A stretch of 64,000 nucleotides of DNA, taken from contig JAQGEQ010000258.1 in NCBI GenBank assembly GCA_034620365.1, positions 186,001 to 250,000 of the forward strand, written 5' to 3'. Each line of letters starts with the position of its first letter. The stretch's first letter is position 1. The position numbers and the translations under genes are program-made. The DNA is from Pegea sp. RAD2-039. Lineage: Eukaryota; Chordata; Thaliacea; Salpida; Salpidae. Positions 26,601-40,622 of the stretch are shown here, one piece after another. A model generated the notes under the pieces. That model had not been told where the DNA came from. It saw only the letters and a program-made list of their open reading frames with translations, and made no database searches.

Positions 26601-29600
26601 GAACAAAATCTTTTAGAATATGGTAAATATGATTATGTATCATCATTTTGTGTGTTTTCATGTTTAAATATAATATGTAACAAAATTACATGTGAATTAT
26701 TTTATCTTACTTAAATCAAGATACTTTTTAAAAGTCATTTTTACTATTAAACTTTGAAACTTTTTGATAAATTGCAAACTATTCTTGATATTTTAAAAAT
26801 AAATATTATTTCAAAATAAGAACTTTAGAGTTAGATTGCTAGCCAGAAACCAGTACAGCTTTTTGTTTTATTTATAATTAGTTAAATATTTAAACAGTGA
26901 CACGGAATGATTTTTAACCGGCTGTTTTGCGGTAAATCGTCGTAGTTAATTAATTATTAATTTTTATCGTTTCTCACAAACTCCAATTCCTTTAAAACAA
27001 TTGTTAAAACACCTTTGAAGCACTTGAACAAACTTTAAGAAAGCTTCATTTACTTGTTTTAAACGGTATTGTCATTTTTATATCTTATGGTAAAATTGTT
27101 GAAGTAACGCTGAAAGGTTAATTTATGAAGGTTAAGAGACAACACTTGACGTTTGTTTTGACTCTTTGGCGTAAAACTTGAAAAAAATATTTATTTTCTC
27201 ATAAAATTGTGTAAACTTTATAGAACGTAAAAATAATAACGAAAATTACAAACAATACAATAATATTTAATAGAAGTCAATTTTATATATTAATTAATAT
27301 TGATAGTTATGTAGATAAGTCAGAAATTAGAAACTTCTTTTTCAAAATTCTGTGGCACGAAAAATAGTTTTGTAGGATTTAATAATTTATCAACTGATTT
27401 ATAAATTAAATATTTATTTAAGATTCTTAAAAGTTATGTTCAAAAAAATCAAAAAGTTCTTTTCAATCAGTTGCAAATATGAAATTCAGTTATTTAAATA
27501 AGTATTTTGCAAAAAAATATTTAAATATAGAATATATAGCTTGTAGTAATTTCAACGATGCTTCTACCTATTTTGTTGATGGTGCTATCATATAAGTTAT
27601 AAGTTTAACTTTAGACTTCAGTAAACTTATAAAAAGAATAACAACTTAAATGGTTTTCATTTTTGTGTTATTTAAATAAAAATTCATGATTTTATATTTG
27701 AAGAATAATGCTTTCTTTGTGAAAGCTTATACAAGAAAAACACTAATCCTATAAACTATTTCGTTTTCTTAAAAAGATACTACAGTCTAACTGGTTTTAT
27801 GGCTGTTTAAAAAATATCTATGAAAGTTTCATTTACTTGATTAACTCGTTCAACATCTAGTTAAAACAGTTGCTTGATTATCTTCTTGTACAAAAAACGT
27901 TGTCGTAAATTTACAGTTATATATTGAACTCATAATATCGCTAGAAGAAAAATAATTACAACTTAGAACCAAGTAGTCATCACTTAGAATTTATCATTAA
28001 TAATTCAGTTTGTAATATCTATATAAGCTCCTAGAACACTTTATATGAGGCTTACTTTATCACAAACGTTTTAGTACCATCGTTTTAACTAAGAAGTTTA
28101 TAAACAATTACAGAAATGAAATTAAACTTATAAAGGTTAATAAATTTAGGGTAACGTTTAAATATTTACTTATTACTTTTTTTGTTACTTTATGAATCAT
28201 TTAAAAATTAGAAAGATCGAACTTATAATTTAAATATCAGCTATTTTGGTAATACAATTCTTTTGATTCAATTTTTAGTTTAATCTTTTCAGCATAAAAC
28301 ATCAAAATGACTTTTAGCCTTCTAAACGTTACTAAATGTTAACTCAATAAAAACAAATTGTACCTAGTTTTGAATCAGTAAACATAAATTACCAAAACTA
28401 TCCCAAAGAAGATATAGATGCAAAGGTATCTTCTAATTATCAGCAAATGACTTCATGTATTAACAATATGATTCAAAATTAAGTCGTTTATCTTTTCAAA
28501 GATACACACGCTTCAATTGTGTTTGGTAGTCAAATAAAAGCTCATATTTTAAAATCAAAGATCACAATCATGTAGCTACTCTAAATTTGTATTAAGTAAA
28601 ATATATTTTCATATCCTTACTTATGCTGTGTGTTTGAAATTTTAACTCAACAATATTATTGATGAGGAAAATTAAAAATGTAGTAAAGAAATTTCATGAA
28701 AATTAAACCAAAATAAATATAAACTTATAGAAAGCTTACTGACAAATCAATTAGTAAGTTTAAAGGTTACGGACATTTTGTAAACGTATAAATAACACTT
28801 GAAACTGATTAAGGTTTCTTCAAGTTTATCTCTGGTTGAGAATTTCCTTTTTGAAAACGGCAGTGTCTCTACTGACATCATGGGTTTGGTTCGCAAGTTT
28901 GGCTGGAAAATTTTTATTTAAATTTTATAATCGATGTACTTTGATATAAATTATCAAAACTGTTTATAATTTATAATTTCTATTTATAGTTTATAAAATA
29001 GCAATTTAAAAATTCCATACTGTCATGATCATCTCAGATAATTCATAGTTTACTCTCTCCCAAATTGAAACTGACTACACCTTAAAAAAATGTCTTATAT
29101 TTATATTGATCATAAATTTTATCTAAGCAAAATATTGGAAAAATTCTTAGTGATGAAAAACTAATATTTCAAATTACCGTTTCCAGACATTTTTGTAAAT
29201 TGTACAAACATGCTTATCAGATTTCAAGTAACTATTATTACAAGTTTTGGAAAAACTTAAAATTCATTATTCAATTTTTTATTTCATAATATTTCTTCAG
29301 CTGCTTTGATAACAGCTCCTTAAATAGAAGCTGTTTTTAAAATTTGTTAAAACAATGCAGTAAACACTGGTAACTTGACTAAGATGTCTTTAGATTTTCA
29401 TCAATACTAAAACATTTGTAAACTGTAGCAACTTATGAGTGTTTTAGTTTATTTTACTTTGATATCCACCAATGCTTGCTTATCAAGTATAAAACTTGAG
29501 TTGATATTTAAATTGAAAAAGTGTAATGCTCAAAGTCAATTAATAGAATTGAAATTTAATTAAAAAGCTAAATTTATGACTCATTTAAATTATGGTGTAG

Positions 29601-32003
29601 TTTTTTGGATCTAGCAATAGAATACTGTTTATCGATCAAATAACTTGAGTCTTACTGAGTTCTCTGGAGTCACATAATTTGAAAAAGGTTATTGAGGTCG
29701 AATCGGTGTATTGAACAAGATCTTATTGGTGATTACTAAAACGTTTGGTGTTTAAGGTAACTTAAAAGTCAATTAGTTCATTTGCGCTTATTCACTAATC
29801 TTTAATTTACAAACAAGTCAAAACTTATCTAATTTATGAAGGTAGATTTTTGTTTATTAATTCTTTACTTTTTTTAATGCTTTCAAGTTTAAGTGAAAAA
29901 TGAAAAAAACTACTAACTAAGGTTAGAATGAGGCTTGAAAAATATCAGAAAACATACTGCATAAAGTTTCCGTAAAAACTAAAATATGTGAAATCTCATA
30001 AACTGTGTTAGGTATGCATGTACTTTACTTTTTAAATTATATTTCATTTGTAAACAAATTTAGCAGAAATTTCTTGAATTTATTCTTCACCAAAGATTTT
30101 TTTAGCTTTTCTACATAATTCTACTTATTTAAGAATATTTTCAAGAATTTTATTATTAATATTTTTTTTCTTATTTACCTACAAAATATATTTCTACTGA
30201 TGCAGCAACAATTTAATGATGTTTGAATTTATTGATTTATGTATTTAGAAAGTTCTTTAGTCATTATTATGTCGACTTTTTGGGTAATTAGTTTAAGATC
30301 AAGTAGCTTTACAATGCCTATGTTGAAGTCATCGACTATAATATATAAATTATTCATTATTATTTTTCACATTTCTTATCGTTATTTTACAAATGTATGT
30401 ATTTATAGGAATAATATATTTATGAGTTATAAAAGGATATAGGCAGGCAAATAAATGGTGATCTGATTTTATAAGGCATTTGTTAGATAAAACATGTTTG
30501 GTAGTATTCCAAGAATTTGAAAATAAAGTTTAATTAGAAAAACTGTTTGTTATCTTTCAAAAGATTTTCTAGCTTTAAACTTTTTCGAATATCATGTTTG
30601 CTATAAAAATTTTCTATCATCTTAAAATTGTTACAACTTTGGCATAAAGTATTTAAATACTTTTAGTTTAAGTTATGACTAATTGACAAATTTGCCAAAT
30701 ATTTGTGAGAATTATTTTGTTTGCAAGCTATATCTTTTTCAAGTACTAAGGAGTTTTCAAGATTCTATTTTAAAAGGAAAGTCCGATGTAAAAGGCACAA
30801 TTGTCAAAAGTTGGAGCCAACCTCATTTCTATTTGATAGAAATAACTTTCTATTAAAACCTCATGGCTATTTTCTCAACAACTATTTCAGGATAATATTT
30901 TGAAAATTTTGGAATCTGAATTTTGGAAACAAACTTTTTCTTACTCCTGCGGACTTTCCATTTTTAAGTTCCTTTTATTTAAAGAAGCAAAATGTAACAA
31001 ACAATTATCAAACTTAATAATAATTTAACTTAGATATTTGATGCAAAGTTTTTTTAATCGGATTTCAAAACAAAATCGACGGTTTTTGTCATTCAGTTTT
31101 ATTAGAACTATTTTAGAGTTTGACGATAGAAAGATAACTCAAAAGATTATTAATTCAATCGAATCTACAAAAATGTTTTCTCTTTGAAGAACAAATCTTG
31201 AATGACAGACGTTTTGGATCTTTTCTGCTTGAATCAACTTCATCTGGTTCACACGCTCCCCGCAACATCTAACATGAGAAAACCTTCTAGCCAAAGATTA
31301 ACAGAAATGTGATACTTGGGAGATGGTTTTGAAATCCATATCTTCGGTTACCAGACACGACAAGCAGTTTTGTGACGTTAAGAGGATGACATCAAATTAT
31401 GCAAAGATTAAATGGAGGTCTCTGTTTGCTGAAAACTTTTGACTTATACTATTGGTTTTGAGTTAACGTTAAATAACCGATTGATGCGTTTAGTCTCTTG
31501 GAGAGGTTGATTAACATTCTTTAAAGAAGTATTTAAAGTAGTCATCCGTGAAAAGCTTTGAAAGATATAAGAAGACAAAACTGTTGAGACAAAATTAAAC
31601 GATAACTTCAATGAAAACTTTTGAAAATAGAAATTTTAGTCTGCTTTGATAACAAGTAGTTCTATTAATAATTGCTGATAGATTAGTGAATCCATAGTTC
31701 CAACTCTGTGTGTGGTTTGACCTGTAAAACCCACGAACATTGTATTTTTTGACAGCTGTAATAGGCTTTGCGTGCAAACATTTTTCTCTAAACTTTTTTA
31801 ATTTCAAATTCTTTTCAACGCGAGAATCTGAAATTATTTAATGGATTATAAAACTTTAGTTAGTGGAAAAATAAATTCTTATACAGGTAAAAATAAAAAA
31901 CTGTACACTAATTGTCATGGTGATACTTTGAGAGATATTTATAAACAGAGTTAAACTTTGTACAATTCATCGTAAAATTAATAAAAATAATCTGAATGTT
32001 CCA
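26601..32003. other. Intergenic AT-rich sequence, no gene recognised
   Basis: No open frame with recognisable protein features on either strand. Short frames at 30239, 30721 and 31595 are AT-driven or isolated. A patch at about 31190-31560 is less AT-rich and more complex than its surroundings, possibly a decayed repeat or exon, but I could not assign it. Confidence 0.5.
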
Positions 32004-32922
32004 CTAATTTTGATGTTCAGTGAAAATAAGCATCAAATTCACTTTTCTACCAACAACCTTATCCATTTGTTCATACCAATCTATAGGGGTGCTTTCTAAA
32101 ATAGTTTTCAATTTTTTTCGTAAGCGGCGAGCCATTAGATGAACATTTCTTAATCTTTGTCTTGTTCTTTTACTTTTTGATTTTGCATGCCGAAATAGTT
32201 TTGTTTTGATTCGACTTCGTAAATTTTGGTGAGTAGTATTAAGGTTCTGGTCGAGGGAGGATTTGACTCGTAAGCTGCTGGAAAGAGAAATGTCGATAGG
32301 ATCGCCGGCAAATACAGATACAGCATTCGTGGATTCAGTTTGGTTTAATATCATGATTAACGATGTATTAAATATTTCACAGCAGTTGACTTCGTTAAAA
32401 GAGACCTTCCCAACATGAGCCCTAAAATACATTTTAAAAAATTATTTATTGATTTTCAGTTTAAAACCAATAACAAAATTAATTTATTTACAAAATATCA
32501 TTTAAACTTAGATGATTTTAAGGGGTACTTGGGTCGCCAACAGTTTACATTTTTAAGAAATTTATAAATTATTATCATCGAGACTCAAGTATAGTTAATT
32601 AGTTTTAGCTTTCAATATTTGCAATTAGATAAATTTTTTTGATGATTTGATGTTAACTTGATTTTGAAAAGGTTATGTTTCAAAATATATGACAAAAACT
32701 AAAATCAGATAACTTTTTAACAACGATTATTTTTATCGATTACATTTTAAGTGCTTATGTTTACAAATCATTAAAATAAAAAAGATTATAATTTTGTACC
32801 ACTTACATAAGATGTCCTTTTGAGTTGATTTTTTCACCAACAACATTTGGAAATGCATCAAAATTTAGTGAAAGCAAAGAATAGATGAAACAATGGTAAG
32901 CTGCTTTCACAATAAAACCCAT
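32004..32922 (-). CDS. Unrecognised basic protein, two exons
   Basis: Exon 1 is 32922-32807 (Met at 32922) and exon 2 is 32421-32004. They are joined by a perfect gtaagt donor and a ttttag acceptor, phase 2 to phase 2, giving 177 aa. The N-terminus is hydrophobic (MGFIVKAAYHCFIYSLLSLN), either a signal/anchor segment or a buried helix. The middle is Ser/Thr/Asn-rich. Residues around 115-150 form a strongly basic stretch (for example SKSKRTRQRLR and ARRLRKKLK), followed by a TPIDWYEQMDKVVG segment. The frame is also open for about 20 codons upstream of the chosen Met (..VLIEIKFVEM), so the gene may begin in an earlier exon. I do not recognise the family. The matched phases and coding-like residue usage are the support. 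Confidence 0.5.
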
Positions 32923-35900
32923 TTCAACAAATTTAATTTCAATTAAAACCTTTAAACATTTACTTCTTCGTTTAAAATTTACTTAAAACAAATTAAACGA
33001 ATTATAAAAGCAAAATTTCAAAGATTAAAAATAACTTATGAAGATGTCAAGTTTTTACTGAAGTTTTATAAACTGCTATTTTGCTTTTTATAAGAAAAGT
33101 AGTTAAAAAATAAACTTTTTCTGTTTTTTTTTAATCCCAACCGCTTTTTGTTTCCCTTCATTATGTACTAAACAGATTCATGTCTCAACTAACTTTGAGA
33201 GGATTAAGAAATTTTGTGCGGGAAGCAAAAGAAAATCTTACTGCTCTCTAAGAACTAAGATAAACTCACAGTGACTTCAAAGTTGCTCTCTCATTTCAAA
33301 AGTGATTAAAAGACGCGTCACAATTGTTTATACTGCTAGGCAACTGCTTCATGGGATCCGTAAAAATAAGTTCAGTTTGCTTATTCAGTGTCTAGCTCTA
33401 ATAGTTAAAAGCACAAAAGCGATAGTTTAAAAAATTGCAAACTTTATTTTCATAGCTTACTTTTATTCAATTTCAATATTTTTGGTGCATTAACAAAATT
33501 ACAATTTAATGTATATCTATTGTTACTTTGTTTGATACTTTTCGCTTCCATCTTCAAATGATTTTTTGTCGAAGAATGTTTACATTTGCTTAATCGATTC
33601 ACCCGGCTTTTTCAATTTATTTCATTTTTTAACTTTTTTACGTTGGATTTGAACAAATGTCTGATAGAAGTATGACGCTTGCATATTAAATCAAATTTAA
33701 AACTAATCAACCAACAAGTAGATTCAATTGTCATCTTAAGTTTGACATCTTATTTTTTCAATTCATTTTTACTTATAAATAACTATAATTAATTACTGTT
33801 ATCAATATTAATCTTTTATAATAACTTGTACAATTGATAATAACCGTATCTAATAATAACTGAGTGTACAAAAATTAAAGATATTACTTTAACATTCATT
33901 TTAAATCATCTGAAAAAATAAACGATTTAATCAACAATTATATTCTTTTTTACATATCTTAATCCAAACAGCTTTTAATAAAACGTTTCAACGGCCTATC
34001 AATCTGTTTTGAATAAGAAAGCTTTTTTATATTATTTTATCTAATTATATAATATATTATTTGTTGATGCTTCATTTTTTTTTAATCTTTAAATGTAAAT
34101 ATTATTAAATTATTAATCACTGCTTGAAAACCAAATATCAAAAAAGCTTTTAGTAGGCTAGATGACTGCTTTGAACAAATGTTGGATAAGTTACAAGAAT
34201 TAGAAGCTTATAATATTTTTAAAATTTGGCTTTTGATAATTGATTAATGTGAGCAAAAGTATTAATCTTAGTATATCTGATTAATCATTCATAAGCTGTA
34301 TTAATGTTTCTTGATATGTCAAAGCTGCCAACACTATTTGATATTTATTCTATTATCATTTGTCAAAAAACTTCTTTAATTAAAAAAATTGTTCATAGCT
34401 AGTATTTACATATTAAAATTACGTATGTATTTAGATACTTACATATCAAAATAGATATTTTACATTATGTATAAAAAAGTTGTTTCAGTCTGAGTACAAA
34501 ATTGTAAAGTTTCTGTTTTAATAAATTTAAAGGATTCCCTTCTCAATTTCTTTCAAATGAAAAACTTCAAAAAGAAGAATTTGGGAAGTGATGTCTTTTC
34601 AATATCTTAAGCTTACATATAAAAATGTTAATTTAAAATTTGTTTTTGAAATCGAGATTTGGATTTCTACAAAATTTTGTTTATAATCAGACAAATGAAC
34701 AAGTAATAAACTGAAAGTTGAAAAATATTAAACAATTGAAATTTAATAACTTCAAAAACAACTGAGAAACAGTTTGGTACAACTTTGGAAAATATCTTGA
34801 TTTATGCCAGCATTTTTAACAATACCAGACGCTGTAATAAACATTTTAGATACTAAACCTTGTTGAAAAAATAATAATTTTTAACGCTTCCTTATCCGTT
34901 AATTTGTCTATTTTAAAAACTAGTGCTTTCTATATAAATTTATTTTTGCTGTATGGAACATCGTTGACAACCACAATGTTATAACTTCAAAATATCACCA
35001 AATCGAAATATTTTTCTAAACTTAAAAAAAAAATTTCTTTATAAAGAAAATGCTCAAAAGTAAAAGCATAACCAGCTTTGATTAAAGACCTTACTATACA
35101 GTATAAGGCTATTTTAACTAAAAAATCTTAAAATAATAGAGGTAAGCAACTTGTTTTTACAAAATTACTTTTTCTAAACAGGAAAATAGCTTTAAATTAG
35201 CTTTGAAGGACTATACTTAAATTTAGTTAAACTAGTAGAAGATAAGCATTTTCAACAAAATACAAGAAGTAGAATCACACGAGAGATGTAAATGATGTAA
35301 TTTAAAAATAATTTCCAATTAGTTGCACAAAGTTGTTGGCATATATTTAGTTTTCTTCATTCCAACTTTTTAGATTAGCAAAACAACATTTGAAATGTGT
35401 TGATTTCATTTTTCTTATTTTAATTTTCTAATTTTTCACACTCAGTCAGTTTTATTAAAACTTTCAACCAAAGATCTTTAGATCTGAATCTTTTTCTATA
35501 AACGTGAAGATGTCAAACATTTTGTCGTTCAGTTTGCATTTAGATTGTTTTTGAAGAATGAGTTTTTATTTTTACAAACAAAATTTTATGATCAATTTGA
35601 AAGTGTCAGACTTTCAGCAGAAGGCTGAAAGTTTTGAGTGGTGAAGTTTATGAACTTAAAAGTTATTTTTTGTCATCAAATTCTTAGAAATAAAGTTTTT
35701 CAAATTTATGAGGTCAAATCGACTCTGAACTATCAATCTCGTTTCTTAGCTCTTTAAACAAATTAGATAGTTGATCTAGCACAAATTTCGTAACGTTCAT
35801 GTCCCAATCGTTTTTTCATTTATCACATTTCATTGAAATTTATTAAAACACCAAATTATCGGTTTCGTTATATTCTTATTCAAATAATAAGAAAATCAAA

Positions 35901-36032
35901 AAGTTTAAAAACAAGTCTTGGTACAAAATTCAATAATTGAATAAACATCAAATCAACTAAATAGTTAAGAAAGCAAAGAAACAAATTGTCGAAATTGTTT
36001 CAAAGACTCGGTGAAAACTGGAAGCTGATTGG
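32923..36032. other. Intergenic sequence, nothing recognised
   Basis: AT-rich on both strands with no convincing exon. It may include 5' sequence of the 32.0-32.9 kb gene and the 3' UTR of MED20 near its right end. Confidence 0.5.
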
Positions 36033-38039
36033 TTATCTAGCAGTTGATCTAATGTTTATAAGAAGATCCAAATATTGATGTGATGTAATTTCATATTTGT
36101 AATGTTCCGATTCCTTTGAAGCCAGGATCGAAGGAATGGTTGTTGGAGCTTGATCTCCAAGAATTGATCGAAGTATACTTGAAATTAATCCCCAGCATTT
36201 ATCAGGAACAACACATGGAATATATTCAACCTGAAAAAGTACAATTTCACAACAAGCACAAACAGTACTTAATATTCTAAAATTAAAGATTAAAAGAATT
36301 GATTCAAAAAATGAACTGAATAACATTTAATATTAGAAATAATCTCATAAGAAGATTACAGAACCTCTAGACTTATTCCGATTGTAAGAGAGGCTTGCGA
36401 GACTACTCCAACTTTGAAATTAAAATCTTCAAATTTATATGATTGGCCTTTAATTTCTAATTTGCCTCCTTTTTTTGGCTGCCAAACTGAAGATAATCTT
36501 GAAAGAAATTGAGTCATTTGAGAGTCGGATATAATTGAAGGACCATCTTCAAATTTTACAAAACAAGTTGCTGGGAAGTCGGAGCATTTGATGATGTGCA
36601 GATTCTTGGAATTCGATACTGAAGAGTAAATCTGATGTTAAAATTACGAAATAGATTGATGTAGGTACACGAAAAAGATCTTTTGAAGTCTAAGATTAGA
36701 ACAACAACTTTAGAATGATCTAAAACAAAGAATATTCAAAAGCTGCTAATGTAAGATAAGGAGCAGGTGATGAACTAAATGATGTTTCAGCTGGAAAATC
36801 AACACGACTGACCACCCTGAGGTTGCAACCAAAATTTGAGTTTCAGTAAACCTTAAACTACGTAAAAAGCTTGAACAAGTTCGAATTAAAACCATAATTT
36901 AATAAATACAAATTGTTGCATCTTATATGTACAATCCTTCTTTAAGTGAATGTTATGACTCTACATTCTTTCTAAAAACCTTTAATTCTTAAATTAGAGT
37001 TCAAAAACTCTGTATGGAATCCTGACTTTGAAAAAGTCATTATAAAGCTTGGATCCATTTAAAGATTATTTACTAGAAACGCTTTTCTTTAGATATATTA
37101 AATCCTTGCAATATCGGCGTTTTTTTTTCGAGCTCATACTACTATTTAAAATTATTAATGATTTCTATCAACTTAGATTCAACAACTACTTTAAAAACCT
37201 TAATCTTTTATACTTCTTCTCTTGTCATTGAAAATAAACTTACTCAATAACTTTAATGACACCTAGTGGATAACCATATTTTTCAACAGAGCAACCAGTT
37301 TAGAATTTTCTTTGCAACCACATCACCACATAAAAATTCACCACCTTTTTCCAAATTTTGTTTAGAATTATGATTTAAATAATTTCCTTCACAAGTGATA
37401 ATACTAATTGCTGCCATTTTTTTCCTTTTCTCCACTTATTTTGTTATTCTGTATTTTTCATTTATATCTACTTATGCTTCTGCAAGTTTTCCTTGACTTC
37501 ATTGTTCAATTGATCAACCTTCTTTTCTAGAATATTTTCACACACCTACTTGTAAACCACTTCACCAAGTCTCTTAATTTTTTCTTTAAAATCTTCATCA
37601 AATTATCCTTTTTATATTTCTAAAACTATCAATCATTAATCATAAGTTTAATATTTTCATGAAGTAATTGAAATTTTATTTACTTTTTCTTATATTCATC
37701 TTTTTTTTATTAATAAATGATATTAAAAAAACCAATCAACAAACCTAATGGTCGGTGAAATGATTCACATTCTAAAGTGAAATTGCCAATTTTTTCAGCT
37801 CCTAACATCTCTAGTAAACCAAAGTAATTTTTGACAGAATCTTGAATGCTATGACCAGGTTTAGGTTGCCATTCAGTCACACTAAAAATTGTCAAATTAA
37901 TGTTATTTATTTGACTTTAAAATTTGTTTTATTTACATTTAAAGCAAAATACCATCCAATTAACAAAATTATTTAAATTATGCTTAAACTATCCAATAAA
38001 TAACAGTCCAAGAAACAAAACTTACTAGGCTACACCCAT
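36033..38039 (-). CDS. MED20: Mediator complex subunit 20 (MED20), four exons
   Basis: Head-module subunit of the Mediator coactivator, which links transcription factors to RNA polymerase II. Exons on the minus strand: 38039-38026 (MGVA plus two bases), 37881-37745, 36618-36365, 36230-36033. Phases 2, 1 and 0 agree, giving 200 aa against about 212 in human. Matches to the family are visible throughout: N-terminal MGVAYVTEW, the LEMLGAEK-GNFTLECESFH block, KFEDGPSIISD, the KVGVVSQAS block, VEYIPCVVPDKCWGLI and the C-terminal YLDLLINIR. The 14-nt first exon is supported by the MGV start and perfect phase joining. Its neighbours are unrelated genes. Confidence 0.93.
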
Positions 38040-39394
38040 GGTATGAATTTATAAGAGTTCAAAATATAAGTTACAAAAATTCCTAGCAACCTGAAAGTAA
38101 TCAAATAAAAAATTAAATGAAAACTTACAACTTGAAATTATCAACATATTTCTATAGGAAATATTAAGTTATAAAATGATCTAAAATAAACTTATTAATT
38201 TAACAGCTTGATTCAAGCATTTTAAAAACAATTGAAACCAATTAAATTTCATTAATTGTCATAAAATTAACTTTATAAATTCAAAGTTCATTTAACTTTT
38301 ATGGAAGTATTTGTTTTAAAGGGCAGCAAAAATAGCATGATCATAATTTTCCAATAAAGCATATGAAAATATAAAAAAAGATACACAATAAATAAGAAAA
38401 AATATATAACTATTTAATTAAGTACACCATGCTATTTTACACATATAGGCAAAACATAAATTATAATACCATTAATAATTATTGACATATTATTGGCATA
38501 CCGTGAAATAATCAAATTACTAGAAATTCAATACTTCCACACTATAATCTAAGTGGAGAAAATGGTCATATAGAAATAATGGTTAATCTTAAAAGCACAA
38601 CTGAAAATATTGTTGTACATATTGTATAATTTTATTTAAATTAAAAAAAAATTGCATTTATAAAATCTTATAAAGATGTAAAAAATATGACAACAGAATT
38701 TTTGTGGTAAAGTTTATTTAATGCATAAAGCAAATAAGGTTCTAGTAGTTTTGTTATTATGTTATAATATATTACTATATTACTATCATTACTATGTTAC
38801 TTTATTATTATTACTACTAATACAAAATAATGATTTCAAAATTCTTGTTTTGTTTATTACATTGTTAAAAACATCGAATGTAACATGGCAACTCTGGCAT
38901 CATACAAAGCATGAGAATCAAGACACAGTGCTATAATAAAAAAATGAATGCAAAATCATTCAAAAACAAACAAGCTTCATCTGTGATGCTTGATCTTTTT
39001 TGATAATCAGGTAGTTTTCATCTTGATTTCTACATTATCATGAATGATTAACTCTAAGCTTTTTAATTAGATGATTTGGTCTCTTTTTGTATGAGATTAG
39101 TTATTAGCTGGATGAAAAAGTAAAATCCCGTTAGTTATAAACATTTTCTGGTGCAACTTGTAGCTTTTTAGTTTATAGACTTCACAAGTAGTTTCATTTA
39201 TCATACTTTCACAGAACCCTTTTTCAGCAGAATTCCAAGTTCTTTAACTTTTTTGCTTTGTCGTCTTCTAAAGCTATTTATGTTTTTATTCCCTTTTTTA
39301 ACTTCAATTTGACTATAATTCTTCTTATCACTAATGATTTTTTCTGAAAATCAATAGCTATATATAAATTCATAATCTTTGTTATTTGTTCGTC
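38040..39394. other. MED20 upstream region with an imperfect TTA/ACT microsatellite
   Basis: No gene seen. About 38750-38825 is a low-complexity run of TTA, ATT and ACT triplets; the + strand frame across it is a product of this repeat. The MED20 promoter should lie just above 38040, but no clear core element was identified. Confidence 0.4.
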
Positions 39395-39751
39395 TCTGTT
39401 ATGTAGCGATTATCACGCTAGCCCTACAAGTGATAGGTTTCGGGTTCGGACCCAGGTGGACACAAGTTTGCGATAAAGAAAGGACTTGTCGGTCTGCTGT
39501 ATATATACTCTGTTAGGAGACGCAAAAATTCAATATAAATGCAGGGTTTGAGCCTTGTAGGCAGTTTGTCACTTTACTCAGTGTCGTTCTGGCGGCTCCT
39601 GGGAAGCGAGCTTGGTTGTGGCCGCATCAGCTTTCAACTCCGCCGCATAGCTTGTTGGCGTGGAGAGTGGAATTCTACTACATAATCAACAGCTGGATTT
39701 CCGCAGTTATGCCCTGACTTAAAGCACGGCTGTTCTCGGCCGAAAACCCTA
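39395..39751 (+). mobile_element. Probable tRNA-Val-derived SINE
   Basis: A GC-richer block in AT-rich surroundings. The first ~70 nt (39395-39464) line up with a eukaryotic tRNA-Val. GTAGCGATTATCACG matches the D-arm/A-box region. A seven-base loop CCTACAA sits at the anticodon position (TAC). GGGTTCGGACCC matches the T-arm/B-box. Stem pairing is degraded (three of five anticodon-stem pairs, four of five T-stem pairs counting wobble) and the acceptor stem is not preserved, so it is not a working tRNA. About 290 nt of unrelated body follow. The layout of pol III head plus body is typical of SINEs, but I saw no second copy in the window, so family membership is inferred. Confidence 0.5.
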
Positions 39752-40622
39752 TTTTAAACATTCTTTTATTTTGAACCAAGTTATTTTGTTTATATGATGA
39801 GCATTTTTAAGTTCTTAAAATTTTGTTAACTTCAAAAATACCGATTAGAAAAAAATGTTGTTTTCAAATAAATTTTTAGCTGACACAACAGCTCCACAAA
39901 GTTTGCTAACTCCCTTATTTTTAGTTAAGCAAGAATTTAGATAGATCAGAACCAGCTTCCACCTTTATTTCGCTAATTTAAAAAGGGTCAGTTAAAAGAT
40001 ACTACTAAATAATTGATGAATTACTGAGTGAATTTAAGGATATTTCAAATGCTTATTTTTTTTCTGATAGCTTACGAATATTTACAAAACCGACATTTTT
40101 TATACAAGAAACATTTTTAAAATATTTGAAATAAATTCAAACCATTTTTGAAACCTTTAGCATTACTGAATTTATTTAATTAAGTTTTGAGAAAAAAAAA
40201 AGAAAAACTCGGAAAATACAGTTTTCAGATTAAAAACTAAATTTCTGATTTGACAATTTTTCTATTTTTATTGACATAAAAACGACAGTTTATCGAGAGG
40301 TTCACATTTTATGGCAAGATAAAAAACACAGTCGGTAATGAGCTTAAATTACATAAATTTTCTAATCACATAAAAGTGATCTAATTATATTACAAAATAT
40401 TCAAGTGAGGAAAACAACTGAAACAGCTAAAAAATAAAAAATCGACATAATAGAAAAAGTAAAAAATCGAATTTCATACGATGTGTACATTGTTGAAAAA
40501 TATTTTGTAAATAAAAGTATACTTGTAGAAAAATGAGCTTGTACTAAATGAGTACTAAACGAGAACTATGATAATATTTATAGATGTTTGAAGCAGCAAA
40601 GATGAAAGTTAGTGGAAAGAAT
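39752..40622. other. Intergenic / 3' flank, nothing recognised
   Basis: AT-rich sequence between the SINE-like element and the 3' end of the first MARVEL-like gene. No coding signal seen. Confidence 0.5.

Noticed and set aside
36231-36326. N-terminal part of the MED20 terminal-exon frame
   Set aside because: This hydrophobic stretch is intron; a tttcag acceptor at 36231-36232 and the match VEYIPCVV define the true exon start.
39395-39466. Functional tRNA-Val gene
   Set aside because: Anticodon and acceptor stems are badly paired; only the promoter boxes and loop resemble tRNA, so a SINE head is more likely.
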